From NCBI GenBank assembly GCA_027943245.1, contig JANDJZ010000017.1, positions 1-64,000 on the forward strand: a stretch of 64,000 nucleotides of DNA. The letters run 5' to 3'. Every line of letters starts with the position of its first letter. Position 1 is the stretch's first letter. The notes under the pieces are model-generated. The model saw only the letters and a list, made by a program, of their open reading frames with translations, was not told the origin of the DNA and made no database searches. This DNA is from Acanthamoeba sp. SK_2022b. Taxonomy: Eukaryota; Discosea; Longamoebia; Acanthamoebidae. Both the position numbers and the translations under genes were made by a program. Shown piece after piece: positions 36,783 to 50,300 of this stretch.

Positions 36783-37041
36783 GGTGAACAAGATAAAAAG
36801 AAAAAGAAGAAAAGGCTCTCGAAAAGGGAAATAAAAGAAAAACCAAAGATCTGAAGGATGCGAAGAGCGTGCAGAGCTATCCCTTTTCGACGGGGCTATG
36901 CCTCCGGAGTGGTACGCTACAATACGCGTTCCTACGTGTGATTTTGCTAGTACAGTTGCTTTATGCCCACCCCCACCGCTCCGGAGGTGGTGAAGCAACC
37001 AATGCACAGGGCCGTTAATCAGTTCGCGTGACGTGCAGACT
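36783..37041. promoter_or_regulatory. Divergent promoter region shared by methionine aminopeptidase and GatC
   Basis: 259 nt between two divergent start codons of probable mitochondrial genes. A/G-rich on the plus strand near 36790-36840 (AAGAAAAAGAAG). No canonical TATA box recognised. Confidence 0.4.
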
Positions 37042-37487
37042 ATGCCACGGGAGCCATCATGGTCTGTGGAGAAGTTCTTCCAGCAGTCGTCAGAAGCTCA
37101 GATCGACGCGGCGACGCTGCAGCTGCTGGCCAAGCGGGCACAGCTCAAGGTGGCCCCGGAGAAGGAGGAGGCCCTTTGCCGGGAGGTGGGCCAGATACTG
37201 AGCTGCGTGCACATCATCCAAGAGGTGCCACCTCCTTCGCTTATGGCTTCTGTCTTCACACCTGACCGTCGAGATCGGGGCAGGTGAACACGGAGGGCGT
37301 GGAGCCTCTTGTGTCGCCGCTCGACGCGCGACAAGCTAAGCTGCGGCTACGCGAGGACGAAGTCACGGACGGCAACATCGCGGAAGAACTCCTGAGGAAC
37401 GCGCCCGTCAAGGACGGCTCCTTCTTCGTCGTGCCCAAGGTAAAGGGCCAGAGCGGCGGCGAGGGTGGCGAAGGCGCCGATGCCTAA
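37042..37487 (+). CDS. GatC: Glutamyl-tRNA(Gln) amidotransferase subunit C (GatC)
   Basis: Small subunit of the GatCAB transamidase, which converts Glu-tRNA(Gln) to Gln-tRNA(Gln) in mitochondria. Two exons give about 128 residues. Exon 1 has LQLLAKRAQLKVAPEKEEAL and VGQILSCVHIIQE; exon 2 continues VNTEGVEPLVSPLD, then LREDEVTDGNIAEELLRNAP and GSFFVVPKV. The helix pair, the GVEPLVSP strand, the L-R-x-D-x-V element and the F-x-V-P-K-V ending are the standard GatC order. ATG 37042, stop 37487. Confidence 0.9.
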
Positions 37488-38089
37488 GCACGTGGGCGGC
37501 AGCATGGCAACCTACCCAGGCTGCGGCAAGCAACTTTGGGCATGCTGGGTCGTGGCTATGGCTTCGAAATTCCTCTTGAAGCCCACAGCGCAATCTCTGG
37601 CCAGGAGAAGTCGGTACTTCAAAAATGAAAATTTAAAATATGAGCAACTCTATTAACCGCGCATAGCACAAATGACGAAGTTTGATGAGAGGGAGACGCG
37701 ACGAGCCGAACTTCGGAGCCTTTCATCTTGCTGATCCACTCTACCCGGGTTTTGCTCTTGTTCAGCTTGTATTTCGCTCCGTTTGCTGCGTTGAGCGACC
37801 CTGAGTCCCACCGTCCCTACCATCGCCTACACTTCATCGTCTCCTGTCGCCCGCAACATTCAGACCTCTTTCTCTCTACCACGAACCCCACACTCCCCTA
37901 TCATCAGCCGTCACCCAGGAGAAAGCACAGTGCCAAAGCGCACGCATAAGAACCAACCTTCAACTAGAGGCACGTGCACGGAACACAGGCCAAGAGTCCC
38001 CAGATCGAACCAACTCTTGCAACTTCGATCTCGCGAATCCCACAACACCTTCCTTTGCAACCCAAGAACAATCTGCGCCACACAACAGA
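37488..38089. other. Spacer upstream of TPS/TPP paralogue 2
   Basis: 602 nt, no gene recognised. The half next to the TPS start is C/A-rich and probably a long 5' UTR or promoter. Confidence 0.5.
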
Positions 38090-39267
38090 ATGCAGGCGAA
38101 GTCACACTCTTCCGATCTGCTAAATGCTGCCAACAAGCCTTTGCCCAAGCGTGTCTTCTGTGCAGTGAAGCACCTGCCGCTCATCCTCGAGAAAACAGAT
38201 GAAGGTAACGCGAACGTGTGACCTTTCCCGGTGCTGCGGGATGCATGCATGGGGATGAATGAGTGCACTCAATCTCTTCAAATTTTTACGCAACAATCCA
38301 GGCTACAAAATCACCAACTCGAGCCTTGGTCCACTTGTGTCCGCCTATCGGCTCCTTGCCGAGGACAGTACGTGTCCCTCCTTCAACACCTCCACACGCG
38401 TGCCTTTGTTTCTCTTCTTCCTGTGGCGCACGCGCTCATGCTCGTGTCTCCCCACGTGTTGTTCCCTCGTGCTGGTTAGACAAGGGTTTGGAGTTCATCT
38501 GGGTGGGCACACTACTTGACTACGTGCCGCCGGAGGACAGGGCCGCGCTGGCCAAGCGCATCCGGGAGGAGTTCAACTCAGTCGTCATCTTCCTCGACGA
38601 CAAGGTCCGACGGCAGTGGCTCTCCTTCTGCAAGACCGTCCTGTGGCCGCTCCTCAACTCGCAGCTGGTCACCAACAAGTTCGAGCCCGCCTTGTGGCAA
38701 GCCTACAAGAGCTGCAACGAGCAGTTCGCCGAGGCCATCTCCAAGGCCGTCACCGGCGCCGAGGACGAGGTGGTCTGGATTCACGACTACCATCTCAAGA
38801 CCCTCCCTCAGAGTACGTGGCCACACTACTCTCTCTGCCCGCTTGCCCCCGAGGCACCGCTTCTCTCAGCCTAAGCTCATATCGTCTGCCTCTTTCTTCT
38901 CGCAGAGCTGCGCGAGCGCGGCGTGACCAACCGCATCGGGTTCTTCCTCCACACGCCCTTCCCCACCTCCGAGCTCTATCGCATCCTGCCCGTCCGCGGC
39001 AAGCTGCTCCAAGGCATCCTGGCATCCGGTACGCGCCCGCTCCCCCCCAAGGGGGGTTGCTGTCCCTTCCTCTCTCTCGGCCGAGCATTGGCCGTAGAGT
39101 ATCGCGCTCGCACACGTGTTGGTCCAAATCTCATCGCCTCCTTGGTTGATACCAGATCTCATCGGTTTCCAAACTTACCACGACTGCCGACACTTCCTCT
39201 CCGCCTGCACGCGCGTTCTCGCTCTTGACTCCCAGCCCAAGGTAATGCACCACCGCTCCGTGAGCAA

Positions 39268-39300
<33 letters not shown>

Positions 39301-41417
39301 CGCCACACAACGCCACACAACGAGAGCCAAGCTCTCACCGCCTGCCAATGTTGCTGCTGCGTTTCCTGTAGGGCGTGGAATGGAACGGCCACATGGTGGC
39401 GGTTGACATCTTCCCTGCCGGCATCGACCCCGATGTGCTTGAACACACCATGGAGAAGCCCCAGGTCAAGAAGCGAGTCGAGGAGCTCAAGAAGATGGTG
39501 CGTGCCCGTGCCCGTGTCGTCCACAATTCGTGTCTCGCTTTCCTAGGAGCTAACATTTGAGGCGGCCGTGCGGGTTGCAGTTCGAGGGCAAGAAGATCCT
39601 CATGGGTCGCGATCGTCTTGACACGATCAAGGGCATTCCGCAGAAGCTGCTGGCCTTCGAGGAGTTCCTCGGCCGCTTCCCCGAGTGGCAGGGCAAGGCC
39701 GTCCTGTTCCAGGTGTGCCTCCCGCCTCGCGAGGAGAGGAAGACCAGCAAGAGCCAGACCTCGGCCGAGGGCGAGCTCCAGGAGCTCCACGCCCAGATCA
39801 ACGAGTGCGCACCGCTCCACATGCTACCCACCCCCAATCACTCACTGACCGGCTCGCTCCTTTTCTATCGTCCTCGCCAGGCTGGTGGGTCGCATCAACG
39901 GTCGCTACTCGACGGCCGACTTCACGCCCATCCACTACCTCAACAACAAGAACCTCTCGCTCGACGAGATCTGCGCGCTCTACATGGCCGCCGACGCCGG
40001 CATCCTCACGCCTCTCCGCGACGGCATGAACCTGACGTACGCCGCCGTCTCCTCTCCTCGGGCTTGTTCAGCTGAAGCCAAGCCGGCGACTCATCCTCTC
40101 CCGCGGTTGTGGGGTTCGCGCGACAGTTGCCACGAGTATGTGGTGTGCCAGAAGGGCAACTACGGCCCGCTCATCCTCAGCGAGTTCGCCGGATCGGCGC
40201 AGAGCCTGGGCGGCGCCGTGCTCGTCAATCCGTGGGACATCCGCGGCGTGGCCTCTACCGTCGCCGAGGTCTTTTCCATGAACGAGACCGACAAGTGCGT
40301 GGCCTCTCCTCCCAACTGCCCTCTCACCGTCTTTGGCCCTTACGTGCTATATTTAATATTTATAACTCTCTACTTTATGTAAATATTTAGGAAGCTGAAG
40401 CACGAGTACAACTTCCACTACGTGAAGAGGAACACGGCGCTCCTGTGGGCGCGCACGTTCCTGTCGGAGTTGATGAAGATCGAGGTGTCGACGACGGTGC
40501 CCAAGATCAAGTTCAACGACGTGTGCTCGGCCTACTCCAAGGCCAAGAAGCGGTTGTTCCTGCTGGACTACGACGGGACCCTCACGCCGATCGTCAAGAA
40601 CCCGCAGGACGCCAAGCCCTCGCCCCGGCTCCTTAAAGCGCTTAAGGACCTGACGGCGGACAAGAGGAACCAGGTCTACATCATCAGCGGGCGTGGGCGG
40701 GAGTTCCTGGAGCAGTGCATGGCCAACCTGCCGGTGGGGCTGTCGTGCGAGCACGGCCTCTTCTTCAGGCACTACGAGTCCGACCAGTGGGAGGACCTGC
40801 TCTCCGGCATGGAGTTCACGTGGAAGGACATCGTGCTCCCCATCCTCGAGGACTACACCGAGCGCACGCCCGGCTCGATGATCGAGACCAAGGAGGTCAA
40901 CCTCGTGTGGCACTACCGCAACGCCGACAGCGACTTTGCGTCGTTCCAGGCCAAGGAGCTGGTGGTCCACCTCCAGAACATCGCCTCCAAGCTGCCCATC
41001 GAGGTGCTCATCGGCAAGAAGGTGATCGAGATCCGGCCTCAGAATGTGTCCAAGGGCGCCACCGTGCGCAAGATCATGAGCCTAGAGCCCGACGCCGACT
41101 TTGTCCTGTGCATGGGCGACGACAAGACCGACGAGGACATGTTTGCCGCCATCCAGCACCACCTCCAGCGCTCCTCCTCCACCGACAACGTCGGCTCCAA
41201 GGACGACAAGGACAGGGGCGCGGGCTTCTTCAGCTGCGTGGTGAACAGGCAGGACTCGCAGGCCAAGTACTTCATCCGCAACCAGCGCCAGGTGGTGAAG
41301 CTGCTCCAGGCCCTGGGCGAGGGCAAGACCGAGGTGGAGGACGAGGGCGTCGACGACGACTTTGATGACAAGGAGGGAAACAACCTCGAGCACGCCAAAG
41401 AGAAGGCCGCCAACTAA
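38090..41417 (+). CDS. TPS/TPP fusion with a degenerate synthase N-terminus and intact trehalose-6-phosphate phosphatase (paralogue 2)
   Basis: Starts MQAKSHSSDLLN (ATG 38090). The GT20 part is shorter at the front: where paralogue 1 has VSNRLPV this one has VKHLPLI, and the Tyr/Trp-containing acceptor-site region reads RRQWLSFCKTVLWPLLN. Later synthase residues persist: WIHDYHLK (about 38777), GRDRLDTIKG (about 39606) and LRDGMNL (about 40014), then EYVVCQ. The C-terminal HAD phosphatase is complete: LDYDGTLTP (40564-40590), IISGRGREF, HYRNADSD and MGDDKTDEDMF (41112-41144). It ends in an acidic tail at 41417. About eight exons; the phosphatase lies in one long last exon. Closest in design to plant class II proteins. 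Phosphatase activity is likely; synthase activity is doubtful. Confidence 0.92.
39267..39299 (+). repeat. (ACGC)8 microsatellite in an intron
   Basis: Tandem ACGC tetranucleotide in the TPS/TPP paralogue 2 intron between the exon ending LALDSQPK and the exon starting GVEWNGHMVAVD. Confidence 0.8.
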
Positions 41418-41741
41418 CCGCTCACAAACAATAACGTGTATGTAGAGTTTTTTTGTAAAGAAGCGTATCTTCCCATCAAGGTATAAAGAGCTTTCGCACG
41501 AGTGGCCCGAAGTTGTGGTCGGACACAGAGCAACTCTTGCCCACTGGAGATGTGTCGGATCGGTCTGTGGCGTGTTCGCGAAATTTCATAAAAGAACCAA
41601 CGAAACACGGGATAGCCAATCAGAAACGCTGGCTCACCTACAAAAGGAAGCACGTCTGAGTGCACAAAGTCATCATTGTCAGTGCACCAGCAGCAACCCT
41701 CCACAGCACCTTACCTTACCCTCAACAAATCCTGCCCCGAT
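41418..41741. other. Spacer between TPS/TPP paralogue 2 and the stress-protein gene
   Basis: 324 nt holding a 3' UTR and a promoter. Contains a TATA-box match (listed separately). No gene seen. Confidence 0.5.
41481..41488 (+). promoter_or_regulatory. TATA-box candidate (GTATAAAG)
   Basis: The best TATA match I noticed in this stretch, about 260 nt upstream of the universal stress protein ATG, in a spacer that must contain that promoter. The distance implies a long leader or a 5' UTR intron. Confidence 0.35.
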
Positions 41742-42554
41742 ATGGCGACGTTCATGGTAGCTGTTGATGGTTCGAAGAACTCACACGAAGCGTTCGACAC
41801 GGCTTGCCGGCTGCTCAACAGAGGCGAGGACCACCTCCTCATCGTCACCTGCGCCGAGAAGCTGCAGAGCAGGCACCTCCTGTCCGCGGCCCTCTCGCTC
41901 AAGGAGAAGGAGGCTCAGGAGGCTCTTACCGCTCGCGTAGAACGCGCCCAGAAGGCCATCATGGAGCCCTTCCGCGAGCTGGCCGAGGAGCGTGGCGTCA
42001 AATCCACCTGTGTTATGCTCAAGGGTCACCACGCCGGCCAGATGCTCTGCTCTCTCGTCGACGAACGCAACGTTGACTTCCTCGTCGTGGGCCGGTACCT
42101 CTCCCTCGCCCTTTGCGGGGTCACCGCGCTCGTTGCTCGCTCGTGAATTTTCATTTGTGTCGACGGATTCCATCTCGCTCACACGGTGCCCCTCTCTGTA
42201 ACGCGTAGACGCGGCATGAACAAGGTGAAGCGCCTGCTGGCGGGAAGCACGTCCAAGTACGTGATGGAGCACGCTTCGTGCAACGTAGTGGTGGTGAAGG
42301 GCTACTTCCTGCCGGACCAGCACGACAGCTTGAAGGAGGTCAACAGGGTCGAGGAGGAGGAGCGTAGGCGCCGTCTCCACCTGGACGAGGACAGCGAAAT
42401 CGCCCAGCTGGAGCACAAGGAACGGGTGGCCGCCCACATCGGCGCTGTGCGCGATGAGGAGAACGAGAGGAGGAGGAGGATAGCCACCGAGCGCATCATC
42501 GACGATCGCGTTCACCTGTGCGAGGTCCTCCAATTCGACAGCGACAGCGATTAA
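41742..42554 (+). CDS. Universal stress protein family (UspA-like) with a charged C-terminal extension
   Basis: About 235 residues in two exons (junction VVGR|RGMNKV, intron about 42094-42209). Starts MATFMVAVDGSKNSHEAF (ATG 41742), the first strand and nucleotide-binding Asp of the Usp fold. It continues VDFLVVGRRGMNKVKRLLAGST and ends the domain with SKYVMEHASCNVVVVK, the usual Gly-rich loop and last strand. An additional tail of about 85 residues is rich in Glu and Arg (VEEEERRRRLHLDED), probably helical, ending FDSDSD. Possible ATP-binding stress regulator; its partner is unknown. Confidence 0.85.
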
Positions 42555-42755
42555 GAGGCAAAACGCCAGGTCGTGTCGACGAGGACGCGGCTAGAAAAGA
42601 TGTAAGTAGCTTGGTTTTAAGGGGAGACACCACCCCGTGTACAAAACAACAACATAAACTTGACCGCCGGCGTATCCGAAAGACAAGAGGGGGAGAGGCT
42701 GTTTAAACAGAGATCGGATTGGGTGTCGACAAAAACGGAGGCAGCGGCCCCTTCA

Positions 42756-44971
<2,216 letters not shown>

Positions 44972-45122
44972 CAGAGAGGAGGGAGAGATGAAGATGAAAG
45001 GTACTGAGCGGGCCCTTACCGGAGCCGCAGCCTCGTTCTTGGAAGTCTTCCCCCTTATTTCCCGCCAGCCCCGACCGAAACTCCCAAAAGAAAACAAATG
45101 AAATGTATCGGGAAATAGAACA
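44972..45122. promoter_or_regulatory. Divergent promoter region, DEAD-box helicase and TRAPPC12
   Basis: 151 nt between divergent start codons. No clear TATA box. AAACAAATGAAATG lies just before the TRAPPC12 start. Confidence 0.4.
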
Positions 45123-47258
45123 ATGGAGGCGGAACAGGAAAGCCACCAGGGGGCGGTGTCAGTGGATGAAGATGAGGACAGTACTTCGCAGGACACAATG
45201 AATGCAGACTCAGCTGAGTCGGGCATAGACGAGCCAGTGGAAGAGACGGGTCTCGAAAATGCCTCTGCGCAGGGCAGCGACCTCTCGACCGAGGGAGAGG
45301 CCGAGGCCGCCCAGGGGGAAGGAGAGGGCTCGCCCAGCATCACCATCGCGCCCCGCACGCCGGTTCTCGAGCATGATCCCCTCCGTGCTCTCGCGCCCCC
45401 TTCTCCTCGAGGCTACTCCGCAATAGAGGACTACCAACCGCTGCCCCTCCCCACTACAACCGTCACTCCTGTCCCCACCGATGCTGCCGCAGCCTCAGAC
45501 GTTTCACCAACTGCGTACATCTCGCCTTTCCGTTGCCTCTCTTTCTCTCTCTTGCATCATTGGCCATAGCCTTCAGCTTGCGTGCACGGTGGTGACTTAC
45601 GTGTACTTGGGCGGGCAGCTCCAGGCCGAAGCTGCCCGAAGGCGGCGGTGTTACCGGTGCGGACCCGAGTACCCCGGGAACGAGCGGAAGGCGAGCGCCG
45701 GTGACGGTGAACGACGACATGGACGGGCTCACAGCACTCATGGTTCGCGTCGGCCCGCCGCCTCCTCTCCACAGGATGGAAGGAAAGCGAGTGTTGGCGC
45801 CAGGTGTCCCTGACGGCCCTCCTACGCACTTGCGCGCATGCAGAAAGCGGGCTACTGGAAAGACGCTGCGCGCTTGGCCGACAAGCTCAGCACGCGCTCC
45901 CGCTGGCCGCACGAACGTCTGCAGTGCAAGCTGTGCCTTCTCGTCGCCCTGGTGAAGACCAGGTAGGCCACTCCCGCAAATCTCTCACTCCCCCTCCCCC
46001 GCGCTAGTCCAACGAGTCTGACTGACACGCTGTCACTCCCCGCGCACTAGGCAATTCAAGAAGGCCACCGAGGAGGTGGAGTCACTCGGGGACCTGGAGG
46101 CGGCGTCCACCTTCTACGAGAGCTATCCTCAGCTGTACCAGGACAAGCGCGGCTCGATGGTGCCCTTCTCCCTCTTTGTCCTGCGCGCCGAGCTGCCGTC
46201 GTACGCCAGTTCGGAGGGGCTCTCGCGTTCCCTCGACGCGCTCTTCGGGCTGCTCGACTACTGCCGTGCTCAGCTCAGCAGTCTGGCCGCCAAGTCGACG
46301 CCCGTCTCCGGCGCGGCTTCCGATCAGACCTCCTCTCTCTCCGCGGCCGACCTCGACGCCCTCTCTACGCTCTCCCTCTCCCGAACCGCGTCGCCTCTAA
46401 GCCTTTCGCTCCTGGACCTCGATCAAGGTACTGCCCGTTCTCCTCCCTCACTACGGGGTGCAGTGCTCACGTCACGCTACTGGTGTTGGCCCCGTTTGTC
46501 GCCTAGACGTGGTTCAGACGTGGCGGGGACGCGAGGTTAGGGTCTTGTTCTCCATTAGCACGCGATACGTGCAAGCCGGCGACTACGCCGCGGCGTTGCG
46601 CATCCTGTCGTCTCTCGTCCCGCTCTACCCCAAGGTAAGGCGGGCCGCTCCCGCGCTCGATGCCCGCTTATGTGCGCGATGATGGACCGCGCGAACTGAT
46701 GAACGTTTGCTACTTGTCATCCTTGCCCAGGACATTGTTCTGCTGTCGGCGCTGGGCCGCCTGCTGCTACAGTGGGGCAACTTGACCGGCGCGGAGCGTT
46801 ACTTCCGTGACGTGGAGCAGCTCGTTGCGGACTCTAACAACTCGCCGATCATCATGACGAACCGCGGCATGGAGCATATCGGCCACGGTCGCTACTCGGA
46901 TGCGGCGCGCGCCTTTGAGCGCGTGCTGGAGCTCGAGCCGGACAACGTGTGGGCGGCCAACAACCGGGCAGTGTGCTGGTTGTATCTTCGCGACCTCCAG
47001 CGCTCCATCACGTCGCTCGAACAGCTCATCGCCGCCAATCCAGAAGCCAACCTTCTCGTACGTCCCCGCCACACTCAACCGCCTCTAGCGAGCTTGCTGA
47101 TATAGAGGTGTACGCGCGAGCAGGACGCCGTGGTGTTCAATCTGTGCACGCTTTATGACCTGGAGTCGGACAGCAGCAGCGCCAAAAAGAAGGCCCTTTT
47201 GGCCATCATCTCCCAGTTTGCCTCTGATGACTTCGACACCAGCGGCATCAAGGCGTAG
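45123..47258 (+). CDS. TRAPPC12: TRAPP complex subunit 12 (TPR protein)
   Basis: Membrane-traffic tethering subunit. The acidic, low-complexity N-terminus (MEAEQESHQGAVSVDEDED) leads to the helical-repeat body. Diagnostic blocks: LQCKLCLLVALVKTRQFKKA, then AASTFYESYPQLYQDKRGSM and VPFSLFVLRAELPSYA (about 46040-46205); TPR repeats LSALGRLLLQWGNLTGAERYF and MEHIGHGRYSDAARAFERVL with ANNRAVCWLYL; and a C-terminal VVFNLCTLYDLES followed by KKKALLAIIS. The R-G-S-M-V-P-F-S motif and the FNL-x-T-x-YELES-like ending are characteristic of TRAPPC12/TTC15. Six to seven exons; the join between 45508 and 45840 is the least certain. Stop TAG at 47258. Confidence 0.88.
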
Positions 47259-47352
47259 ACGTCTTTTTTATATTTGCTTCTGGATTTATTTTCGCAATTC
47301 GAAGAACTTTTTGGCGCTCTTTTTCCCACCTGGCCTCATCCGATGAGTGTAG

Positions 47353-50300
47353 ATGGAAATGGAAGATGAAGGTGACATGCCGGTATGGGGCCGAAATGCC
47401 AAGAGGCTACGAACTGGATTTCATAATGTAGATGGTGACGAGAACGAAGGCGAAGATGAACAAATTGAAGAAGAAAATGAAGATGACGAAGAAGTGGAGC
47501 AGCGGGAGATGCAGGTGTACGAGATACGAGGGGTGTCAGTGGGCTTTCCCTTCACGGCCTACGACAGCCAGCGGATCTACATGGAGAAAGTAATCCAGAG
47601 CCTCCAGGAGGTATGCCGGCACTTCTATGTTGCCACGATGTGGCAGTGTACTGACGACGTTAGTGCAGAGCAAGAACGCGCTGCTGGAGAGTCCCACAGG
47701 AACTGGCAAGACGCTGTGTCTCCTCTGCGCGTCTCTGGCCTGGCGACAGCAGTGGCTCAATGCGACAGAACCCGAAGCCGACGCTGGAACTGGTGCGTAA
47801 GTGAGCTGGATTGGTACCATGCGATGAGCTCGTCCAGCTAACAGCAGCTCAGAGTGGCGTAACAAGCCGCAGCGATCATTCCTGTTCAGCGGTGGAGCCG
47901 ATGGCACGCCGCTCGTGGTGCGGGAGAAGCCCCCGCGCATCATCTACACCTCGCGCACCCACAGCCAGCTCACTCAGGTCATGAAGGAGCTCAAGAGAAC
48001 CGCCTACACTCCTCGCATGAGTACGCGACCGGCTCTGTTCTGCTGATCAGCTACGTGATGGTCGCTTTGCATGCAATTGGTCATTCACGCGTGACACACC
48101 AATGCAGCGGTGCTCGGGAGTCGACGTCAGCTGTGCGTCAACCCCAATGTGGTGAACACGCCCGGCCGCGACCACAAGTGCCGCTCGCTCGTGACGAGCA
48201 GGCGCTGCGACTACTACAACCGCCTCGACGATCTCAAGAAAACTGAACAGCTGCGCGGCTCGTCCAACGGCATGTTCGGGGAAGAGATGACTGAGGGGGA
48301 AGTGACAGACATCGAGGAGCTCCTCCAGTCCGGACGCGACCGGGGCCTGTGCGCCTACTACCTCGCACGCGAGCTTCAATATTCTGCCGACATCATCTTT
48401 GCTCCGTACGCCCAGCTCATACACAGCATCACAAGCACGCACTTACGGTTAAATGTGTCGTGCGTCTGTCGTGTCGTGTAGATATAACTATCTCATTGAT
48501 CCTGCCATTCGGCGCTCGCTTGGAGTAGACCTGCGCGGAGCAGTGATCATTTTCGACGAAGCGCACAACGTGGAATCGGTGTGCGAGGACAGCGCCTCGT
48601 TCGATCTGCGTGTCGAAGATCTGAAAGTGACGATCAAAGAGCTGGAGAGGGCCGTGGACATCTCCGCCTCGCCCAGCTACACGGGTGAATCCAACAAGGA
48701 CGACATCACACGTTTCAAAGGTACTGACTGCACCTTTGCTCGACTGCAATTCTTGCCTCACACGTGGCTTTTGTTTGCTGTGCAGGCATGGTGTGGGCCT
48801 TGATCAACGAAATCAACCGGGTCCCGGTTTCCGGTGACGGCTTCACTCGCTCGGGCGAGTACATCTACGAGCTGCTCAACCAGGCACGCCATCCCTCCTG
48901 TCTCTGACCCATTTGATTCAACGTTTTGTTTCATGCTCGCCGTTCTGAATGGTGGCCTGGCCAACATAGGTGAACATCAACGCGGATACATCCGTGGCGC
49001 TCACGAATCTCTGCGATGGCGTGCTTGCCGATTTGACAAATGGTGGGTTCCGCATGAATGTGTGCGAGAACACGTGAACAGTTCTGACCACTGTGCCGTT
49101 GGCCGTTCTTTCAGATGAGGAGAGTGGCATGGGTCTGAAGCCGCTCTCGCTCAAGGCTCTCAATGACTGTCTCAAGACCTTGTTCAAAGACGGCACGGAC
49201 CGACGCGAGGACTTCTCGCTCTACTACAAGGTGCGTGCTGCTGCTGCATCACCTCATTGCACGCGCTAATTCTCCGAAACACAACACCAGATACATGTGC
49301 ACGACCAGGCAAGTGCTGCCCAGCGTGGCGCCTATCGGTTCCAGAGCCGCAATGCAGGTACCTTGTGCCGTGTCGCGGCTCGCTTCCCTTCCAAACCTGA
49401 CCATGGCCGTGGTTTCAGAACGGGTCGTGAGCTGCTGGTGCTTCAACCCGGGCCTGGCCATGCTCGAACTGGCTGCCCAGGGCGTGCGGAACATCATCCT
49501 CACCTCCGGCACCCTGTCACCTCTCGCCTCCACCGCCGCCGAGCTCAAAATGTACGCGCCCCGCGCAATCCGCTCTCAACATTCTCTAGTGAAGAGCGTG
49601 ATCACAACCTCTCCGCAGTCCGTTTCCGATTAGGCTCGAGAACAGCCACGTCATCCAGCCGTCGCAAGTGTGGGTGGGCGTGCTGAGTAATGGCCCGTCG
49701 GACTACCCGCTCAATTCGTCCTTCAAAACGCGCGAGACAGAGGATTATAAGCAAGCACTGGGCAACGCTTTGAGTACGTGTGCCCCTTAATTTCGCAGAG
49801 CATCGTGAATGTGCTTGGACTCGTGAGAGACCACCAGCTCGCCCACAATGACATGTTTGAGCTTTCTAATGTTTGCCTCAGTCAACTTCATGCGCATTGT
49901 ACCGAATGGCCTGCTCGTGTTTTTCCCTTCCTACACGGCCCTCACTACCTGCATCGACGCTTGGAAACGAACCGTACCTCTTCCACTCTCCCTCCCACAG
50001 AACCGAAGCTACCCACTGCGTGGGCGCAAGGGCCGACGTTCTCTTTGATCATGTCGTTCACACAGGACGAACACGCTCGGAACGGTTCCATATGGGAACG
50101 CATGTGTCGCTATAAACAGCCCATCATCGAGCCCCGCGAGGCGTTCCAGTTCAAACTGGTTTGGACCCTGGCGTCTCGATCCTGAGTACTGGCAGGCAGC
50201 GTTCTGATCGCGTTGCTGTGCATAATGCTATCGCCTGCGCAGGCCATGGAGGACTACTATGCCAAGGTGAAGAGCGAGGGTGGCGCGGTGTTCTTCGCCG

